Source: Drosophila pseudoobscura (Eukaryota > Arthropoda > Insecta > Diptera > Drosophilidae). From it: a stretch of 64,000 nt of DNA. Position numbers and translations under genes: made by a program. The stretch is taken from the NCBI RefSeq assembly GCF_009870125.1, contig NC_046683.1:46081869-46145868 (forward strand), written 5' to 3'. Shown here in pieces: positions 62,401-64,000 of the stretch. The first letter of the stretch is position 1. Every line of letters begins with the position of its first letter. Below the pieces are notes generated by a model. It was given only the letters and a program-made list of their open reading frames with translations, did no database searches and was not told the DNA's origin.

Positions 62401-64000
62401 CGAAAGGATGAATAATTAGCACTTAGCCCGGCTAACTAAATTAGATGGAACTGAACCGCTTGAAGGTTGGTTTTTGGTTCTTAAACCAATTTGTGGATTA
62501 TTTGCTGAAATCGCATCCCGATTATCGACGACTTTACTGAAACGACTTGAAGCAAGGTCGGTCTCCAATTTCCAATTTACCAATGCCAAAGGAACTGACC
62601 TTTGGACTATTTTATACGACCTCCAACCTGCCCGCCTGTCTGTCTGCCTGGCTGGCTTTAAAGGAAATTTTCAAGGAAAATATTTTAATTTGCCATTAAA
62701 CGGCCAAGTGAAACGGCTAACCTCTGCGAAAGAACAATAACAATAAAAGCCAACTTTTGCCAACAACAACAACGGCAGGAGAAAAACAAGAGCAATAAGC
62801 AACAATTACAAACAACTTGGTATCGATTTTTTTTTTGTTTGTCATGGCGCCATTGTTCGAAGTCACGAACTTTCCAGCTACGAAAAAGACAAAACCAAAA
62901 ACCAGAAACCAGAAACAAAACCAGAACCAGAATACAAAAAAAAAAATGTTGATTAAGCCCATTGAAATGTTCTTGAGGCTTTTAGCGTGAAGAAAATGTG
63001 GGGGAGGACAGATTATGAATTATTTGGTGGGCAACTCAACAACTCAGCAACTCAACAATGGAATATATGTATGTATTGTTCGACGAAGGCAGGATTCCGA
63101 TTATATATACCTTAAGGGTTCAAGCGATCTCTGAGTAGCATTGCCCTTTGGATGGATGGGGGCAGAGCAGTTGAAGCCCTGCGTTTTAATCGGAAATTTC
63201 CGCATAAATTAAATGCATTATAAATGAGTTCAGCTCAATGGTCCCCTGTCGGCTAGAAGCCAAAATCGGTATCCATTATGGAGCATAATCTGTTGCATTA
63301 AAACTGATTAAAATGTCATAGCATAGACCAGAAATTTATGGCCAGGCAAATGTGGTAATTGAAGTACGGCACTTGACCCACATACTGTGTGGATGCAACT
63401 GGCATTTGGGATGCAGTCAGGCAGCCGGGCAGCCAGGCAGTAAGAGCAATCGCCAGGGGGCCATTCACAGGGGCAGAGTCACATTCTATCCGGCTGATGG
63501 CGATGCCGATGCCGATGCCATGCCTAATTAAATAACTCGATAACTAAGAGCATTGGTATGCAGGTGAGGCAAAGTGTAATGGAGTCGAGTGTAGTGGAGT
63601 GGAGTTCATTCGCATTTCAATTAAAATGGAGACCAGCAGAGAACACGGATACTCGGATACACGGATCCACGGCTACAGCCACAGACACACTCAACAAATG
63701 GCAAACCACTCTGAGGGACGCTAAGTCGTTTAGGCTTAAGTCAGCTTATTGCTCGGAAAAGTAGGACACGCGACGACATAGTTGACATACGACCGCGACG
63801 ACAACGACGACGACGACGATGACGACGACCTGTTGGTGGGACAATTTTCCAATAATCGAACATACTCGTACATACATACCATACATACAAGTTTAATTAA
63901 TGCCAAACAGCGAAAGTTTTCAACCTTTTGGCGCTAATTTGATTTTAAAACTAATTTTAATATTCATTTCAGGTCTCTCATAACTGAAAACATTTGATAT
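59440..64000. other. Upstream region of the channel gene, no gene seen
   Basis: Should contain the 5' UTR and perhaps a promoter of the channel on the minus strand. Simple repeats only: TTGCTG runs near 60310-60370, CA-rich 60935-60960, GGA repeats 61045-61065, CAGC tetramers 62150-62195 and GAC triplets 63796-63830. An ATG-started 179-codon minus-strand frame at 61333-61872 has no recognisable homology and is not called. Confidence 0.5.

Noticed and set aside
1..64000. CRISPR arrays, bacterial operons, phage or integrated viral genes
   Set aside because: No regularly spaced repeats, no prokaryotic gene layout and no viral or retroelement polymerase motifs were seen.
1..64000. tRNA and rRNA genes
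   Set aside because: No GTTCRANNC B-box with matching A-box and acceptor stem, and no rRNA block, was noticed on either strand by eye.

Overview
The window is ordinary euchromatic fly DNA. Genes are split by short GT-AG introns, DREF-type and Motif 1 promoters are present, Cys2His2 zinc-finger and poly-glutamine proteins occur, and one degenerate INE-1 (DINE-1) element is visible. Recognised proteins and gene order match the flower / Dcp2 / diablo / meru / pHCl-1 neighbourhood of Drosophila Muller element D (3L of D. melanogaster, from memory). The N-terminus of the diablo protein resembles the obscura-group orthologues I remember, so a species of that group is my best guess. No bacterial, phage, plasmid or CRISPR feature is visible.

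Layout. 1-5 kb: flower (fwe, minus) with its 3' UTR. 5.1-5.8 kb: a divergent control region packed with ATCGAT motifs. 5.9-7.1 kb: a ZAD/Cys2His2 zinc-finger gene (plus). 7.4-14.2 kb: the mRNA-decapping gene Dcp2 (minus) with a probable 3 kb 3' UTR. 15.0-15.75 kb: two divergent promoters built like mirror images. 16.2-18.3 kb: diablo (dbo, plus), a BTB-BACK-kelch cullin-3 adaptor. 20.2-21.3 kb: a CDIN1/C15orf41-like PD-(D/E)XK protein (plus). 22.2-22.5 kb: a ZNF706-like small zinc-finger protein (minus). 25.0-28.0 kb: meru, a RASSF9/10-type protein (minus), including one exon of the Ras-association domain that is not an obvious reading frame. 28-35.7 kb: non-coding DNA upstream of meru with one INE-1 copy. 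35.8-59.4 kb: a Cys-loop chloride channel (pHCl-1 type, minus) with at least 14 coding exons, including a mutually exclusive pair covering M1 and the start of M2, and a 21-nt micro-exon. 59.4-64 kb: its upstream region, with no gene seen.

The genes are not a pathway. They are mostly broadly used cell-biology genes plus one neuronal-type channel. Every exon boundary was read by eye from GT/AG sites and codon phase; all models close in frame. I found no previously undescribed system. The points most worth a second look are the mirrored Dcp2/dbo promoters, the alternative exons and unusual splice sites of the channel gene, and the hidden meru exon.
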